A stretch of DNA of 64,000 nucleotides from Pinus tabuliformis (lineage: Eukaryota; Streptophyta; Pinopsida; Pinales; Pinaceae), in the NCBI GenBank assembly GCA_031772625.1, contig CM062813.1:697386420-697450419 (forward strand). The letters are read 5' to 3'. The translations under genes and the position numbers were made by a program. A model generated the notes under the pieces. The model saw nothing but the letters and a program-made list of their open reading frames with translations, ran no database searches and was not told the DNA's origin. This document shows, one piece after another, positions 59,901 to 64,000 of the stretch (positions within the stretch are counted from its first letter, which is position 1; each line of letters opens with the position of its first letter).

Positions 59901-60805
59901 AGGTTCTAGTTCTGGTCGTCGGTCTGTGCGGGAGACTCCTAGAAGACCACCACGACCTGCTTATACTCCTGGAGACTCTCGTGGCAAGGGCCACATGTAG
60001 ATTCTGATTTACAGTTTACTTGTCTTTTTTAGTTTCTATTAGACTTTAGTTTTCATAACTATTGAGTTTTGAGTCCTTGACTCTTGACTCTTGACTCTTT
60101 CATATCATAATGATATTTTTTGTAAACAATATATCACTGTGACAATGAAAATTTGAAGTTTGAAGTTGGGCCTTGGCAATTATAACTCATTGGTAATGAT
60201 GTGAATTATGAATATGATGCTTCATGAAAGACTAAAGTTGTTTCATTTCATTTCATTACTCATGTTTCGTTTTATAAATATATAACATTTCATATCATGT
60301 TAACAGTTAGAAGTTAGGATTTAGAAATATCTTAGATATTACTTCTTGTAATGGTTAAAATTAGCTTACAAGTACAACTTTGGTGATCAATGATGATAAA
60401 TGTTATTGAATTTTCAATTTTGAAAGCTTGAAGTTGAAACTTTAAGATTGAATTTGATGAATCATGATTCATGAGACTCAATATGTTGCAGTTGTAATAT
60501 GTATTTTACTAACTTGTGGACATGGTTGATGACGATTATAATTTCTAGATGATTGATGTGATATGGTTCAATGATCAATCTATGTTTTTTTATGGTTTTT
60601 ATGTCTAATTCATCATTCTACATGTTTTTGTTGACATATATGTATCAAAAATTAAAAAATATAAAATATATATATATTTTTAAAAAATCGCTCTCGGATT
60701 CGCTCCCAAACCGGGAGCTTCTGAAAATGGTCGTTCCCGCTCCCGTTTTCGCTCCCGCTCCCCGCTCCCAAGCAACATGGTCGTTCCCGCTCCCAAGCAA
60801 CATGG
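56971..60805 (+). mobile_element. hAT transposon, copy 2 (complete)
   Basis: 3,835 bp flanked by a perfect 8-bp duplication CCCCATTT (56,963-56,970 and 60,806-60,813). The ends read CATAGTTGTGGGGGAGCG and, inward from the right, CCATGTTGCTTGGGAGCG. It is nearly identical to copy 1 along its full length but has a shorter C run, one fewer GCGAGGAGCAAGTGCC-type leader repeat, and an extra CGCTCCC segment at the right end. It is inserted in the LINE ORF2. Confidence 0.96.
57553..60000 (+). pseudogene. hAT transposase, copy 2, one nonsense codon
   Basis: The same 815-codon BED/DUF659/hAT-dimerisation frame as copy 1, open for 683 codons from ATG at 57,553. It is stopped by TAA at 59,602, where copy 1 has GAA, just after SYIHNVKRNRLN inside the dimerisation domain. 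The frame then stays open to 60,000 through the acidic and Pro-rich tail. The product would hold the BED finger (C-x2-C...H, residues 88-113) and the catalytic part, but the dimerisation domain would be cut in its last helices. VITNNAPNC replaces VITDNAPNC of copy 1, changing an Asp in the block that carries a conserved acidic residue in this family, so activity is doubtful. A leader intron is predicted at 57,372-57,517. Copy 1 lacks this stop but has three others. Confidence 0.93.
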
Positions 60806-63548
60806 CCCCATTTACTAAACCATTTTTTATTTTGCTGCATTCAAGATTTTTTGCTCTTGCACAATCTATCATTAAAGACAACCTTAGGCCATCTACCATC
60901 TTGGATTTGCTCAATTTTTTTAAATACCTTATGACTCGCACCATAGCAATTGCTTCAATAGGAGCAGTCCCTGTTTCACTTAACAAGATAGCATAAGGAA
61001 CTGCACTTTTAATCTTAAATTTGTTTGTAATCAAACGCTTCTGAATTTTCTCAGTTTGTCTCCAATGTATGTCGGATGTATCCCTGGCCCATAGTTCACA
61101 ACCATAGAGAATCACCAGAATCACTAGAAGCCCAAAAAGAGTTTGAGTGGTTTTTCAGTCCCATAACTCTGCTCTCTACACCTCTTTTGAAAAGCATGAA
61201 ATGCTTTCCAACCCCCCAAAGTTCTTTTCTTTCTACAACCATTCCAACTTAGATTTTTGTTGAAGTCAATTCTGAGGTATTTGTAATCCACAACTTCTTC
61301 CAAAATGTTGCCTTCATAGTAGAACTTATACTGGTTATGTTTCTTTTCTTAGAGAAAACCACTACTTTCATTTTGCTGATATTGACTTGCATCCCCACAC
61401 TTCTACAAAAATGCTGAAGGGATAGTAAGTGCTCTTGCAAACCAAGAGCCAATATAGCAATCAGAATAAGGTCATCTGCATACAAAAGAAGCCTTATAAC
61501 AAACTTGCCCAAATAGATACCATCACCCCCTTGTGAATTTAACCACTCCTCAAGCTTGTCGATATATAAACCAAAAAGGGTAGGAGACAGTGGGCAACCT
61601 TGCTTGACTCCGATATCGCTTATAAACATTCAGAAATGCATGCTGAAGTTCTAATTTTGACTTTCACCTCTTCATACAACCTATGCACAACTGCTCTCAA
61701 ATGTTCAGGAACCCCATGTTCCTCCATTCTGTGCCAAAGCTTATCCCTAGGAACCGAGTCAAACACTTTTCTGAAATCAACAAAGTAACAAAAGGATTCT
61801 TCCTTTTTCTCCCAAACTTTTTCAATGATGCGCCTTAAAGTTAGACAATGATCAACTGTGGAATGTTTAGGTCTAAAACCTGCTTGCCCTTTAGCACACA
61901 TATCTCTTTCTTTTGCCCACTTGCTAATTTTTTTTTCTAGCATGCTTCCAAATATCTTTGTAAACAAAGGGTTTATCATGATGGTCCTATAATTGGAGGG
62001 ATTATTGACGTCGCCGCTCTTGAAAAGAGGTATTGCCAGACTAGTTGTCCAATCTGTGGGGAGCCACTGTTGTATGATGTTGTTGAAGATTTTTGTAGTG
62101 TGAGGTGCAAGAATCTTTGAGCCCCACATTAGATATTTTGCTTGGAGTTCAGCTAAGTCTTTTGCTTTTGCCAACACCCAACTTCTTTATTCCCATCTCT
62201 ACCTCTTGTACCGTGAAGAGTTCAGTATTAGTGTTGACCAAGGGGGGAGGGTCAACCTTGGGAACTTGCTCATAGAGTTGTTTTGCATAGTCAAACCATT
62301 TAGAAGCTGTAATATTATTTCCAATTTGTATCTTTTTCGGTTGGAGCTCCTTCCAAATAATTTGGGACTATTTTTCCCAAGGAAGATTAGTTCTTCCCTC
62401 CTTGAAACCATGAAATTGGCCTTTTTCTTGCTTAATAAATGCTTGTAAGCTTTGAGCTTTATGTTATCCTTGTTTGACTCTTTCCAATTTGTTTCAGACT
62501 TCTTAATTTTTGCTCTTTTGCACTTTGCAAGTGCGCATTGAATTAAATGTGTTATTTCATGACTATGAAGGTTGTGAATTGTAATTTTCTCCTTCTCGAA
62601 GAGCCTCTCTAGCGTCTTTTTAAGGTATTACAATTTTCTGGGGTCAAAAGAATTCTGCCCTGTGGGAGATTTTGTTGGACATGCTGAATTTTTGACTCTA
62701 ATTGTTTCTTTCCAATCCAAGAGAAACATAAATAAATTGGGTTGTGATCTGATTTCAAGTCCCACAGTTGATCTCCAATCTAAACTTTCTCCATTTTCTC
62801 ACACAAACCATGCGAGAAAATTACATAATCTACCACACATGCTCCATTGTAAGTATTGCAAGTGAAATTACCGGACTTTGCCCATCTAGTCAAGCCATTA
62901 CAAATGACTAAATCTAAGGCCCCACGTAGAGTAAGCAATTGTTCACCAAAGAGATTGCAACCCTTGTCCTCTAAAATTCTTTCCCACTGATGATTACTTT
63001 CTTTTGTAAGCCAAATAGGGTCGCAATCATCTTTACAACAATGAATGCTAGCTTGCTTACTTGCAGTCCTAGCATTGAAATTACCCACTATAAGGACTTC
63101 AGCTAGCTACAAATATGTTGCAGTATCCGCTTTTAAGGCTGCAAATGGATCTTTGTGGTGAAGCCCTCTACCTTTATATATTTTTGAAACTCGCAGCGCA
63201 AAATAACATGCTGCAATTCTGATGTGGTTTCCATTTTCTGATATTTTAAACCAAATGAATTGCTTATTTGAGTCTTATTTTTCTAATTGAATGAGACAAC
63301 CTTCTTTCTCCCTTATTGAAACCATAATACCCCTGTGCCCTTTACCATTCCCTGCTGCCTTGTTTCACTCTGCCATCTTCCAGTATCCTTCAAACAGAAG
63401 TGTCTTACACCCTTCATGCTCATGTCTTTCTATGAGGCAAATTATGTCTCTATTTTCCGCAATAGGCCCTAGCCCAGGTCCTCGTCTCCATGGGTAACCT
63501 CTACAGTTCCAACAAACTAATCTTAAGGAAACCTGGGTATGACTTGAT
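60806..63548 (-). pseudogene. LINE ORF2: endonuclease and reverse transcriptase
   Basis: Minus strand. The APE-like endonuclease begins near 63,530 (VCWNCRGYPWRRG, ...DIICLIE). It has GNFNART (about 63,085, the conserved GDFN with Asp to Asn), LDLVICNG and CVVDYVIFS, then SDHNP near 62,745. The RT spans 62,177-61,250: PLFKSGD, NYRTIMI, motif A YFVDFRKVFDSVPR, a frameshift after RTSACISE, then motif B GVKQGCPLSPTLFGLYID and motif C LLYADDLILIA. A post-RT stretch at 61,124-60,806 includes LYGCELWARD and ETGTAPIEAIAMVR, typical of the thumb/linker. The enzyme would nick DNA and prime reverse transcription from the element RNA. Stops lie between endonuclease and RT (62,700-62,180), so it is dead. 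Confidence 0.87.
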
Positions 63549-63550
63549 TG

Positions 63551-64000
63551 CTATTTATTTTGACATGCAAGACTCACATTTGAGTCTTTGTCCTTGCTTT
63601 CCCATACTGACCTTGCTTTCTGATTTCCTGTTGAAGAGTTTGTTGCCTCTTCTTTATTACCATCTTGCTGCTCTGTTTTGGAAGGAGGTCCAAACCGCGT
63701 TATCACAACTTTGCCTTTATAAATCCATGCTCTCTTGCCTTCATCTCTTGCTGCCCTAACCTTTAAAATTTCCTCCCTTCTTTCCACTTGTTGTTTTATG
63801 GTTAAATCTTCTTCTATGAAAAAACAAGAATCCCTCAAGAGAGGAGGGACAAGTGGATATTGGAGTGGAGTTGTAGGAGACCACTCTCCACTCCTCTCTA
63901 GTGTAACTCAAGTCAAAGCCCACCAAAGTGGTGACTCATCCACCTTAACTCAACCTCCATCCTCAAAAAATGAGATTTTCCTGGAAATCTCGTGGTCAAC
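63551..64000 (-). pseudogene. LINE ORF1 C-terminal part
   Basis: An open frame (63,838-63,551) reads EEDLTIKQQVERREEILKVR, ARDEGKRAWIYKGKVVI and a Lys/Asp-rich tail, a pattern often found at the end of LINE ORF1 RNA-binding proteins. It sits immediately upstream of ORF2. The stretch from 63,839 to the window edge is probably more of the same ORF but contains stops. The start of the element is outside the window. Confidence 0.65.

Larger units (their letters stand above)
56226..64000 (-). mobile_element. LINE (APE-type non-LTR retrotransposon), split by hAT copy 2
   Basis: A minus-strand element whose parts appear in the expected order: ORF1 end (63,838-63,551), APE-like endonuclease (about 63,540-62,780), RT (62,180-61,250), a post-RT region (61,130-60,806) and, beyond the inserted hAT, a C-terminal Cys/His region (56,970-56,460). 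It probably extends past the right edge of the window. Frames are broken in several places. Confidence 0.85.

Overview
This window is plant nuclear DNA dominated by transposable elements, most likely from a conifer. Three things point there: a Penelope-like retroelement with a GIY-YIG endonuclease (in plants this kind is known from conifers as 'Dryad' elements), a host gene whose small exons are separated by multi-kilobase introns full of decayed LTR retrotransposons, and layers of nested insertions. The species cannot be named from the sequence. No bacterial, organellar or CRISPR features were seen.

One host gene is supported. Five exons of RRP8, a nucleolar rRNA m1A methyltransferase, lie on the + strand between 14,775 and 24,519, with every splice phase in agreement. 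An 8.5-kb intron holds a copia fragment. The 5' exon(s) and the 3' exons were not found, so the gene continues beyond its visible part, or it is truncated.

Layout. 1-7,578: a minisatellite, then a minus-strand, gag-only copia-like element in an LTR-internal-LTR-internal-LTR arrangement, whose right LTR carries two later insertions (a TTATC-tailed retroposon and a 987-bp non-autonomous hAT). 7,583-13,602: a LARD-like element, two related LTRs around 4.3 kb without coding capacity. 14,775-24,519: RRP8. 24,921-36,702: a decayed gypsy element (tRNA-Asp type primer site, gag) broken by a solo LTR, a non-autonomous hAT and a full hAT transposon. 36,780-38,285: copia integrase/RT remnant. 39,674-40,816: a third non-autonomous hAT with a perfect 8-bp target duplication. 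About 42,236-45,537: the Penelope-like element, with a long open RT plus GIY-YIG frame and a hammerhead-ribozyme-like motif in its 3' region; its 5' end abuts a copia RNase H remnant. 45,537-55,900: stacked copia LTRs and gag/protease fragments. 55,900-64,000: a minus-strand LINE (ORF1 end, endonuclease, RT, C-terminal Cys/His region) split by a second hAT copy with perfect 8-bp target duplications.

The most notable items are the Penelope-like element with its ribozyme-like motif, the RRP8 exon set, the two nearly identical hAT copies that each carry different nonsense codons, and the short-element family with hAT-like ends that shares its interior with another locus in the window.
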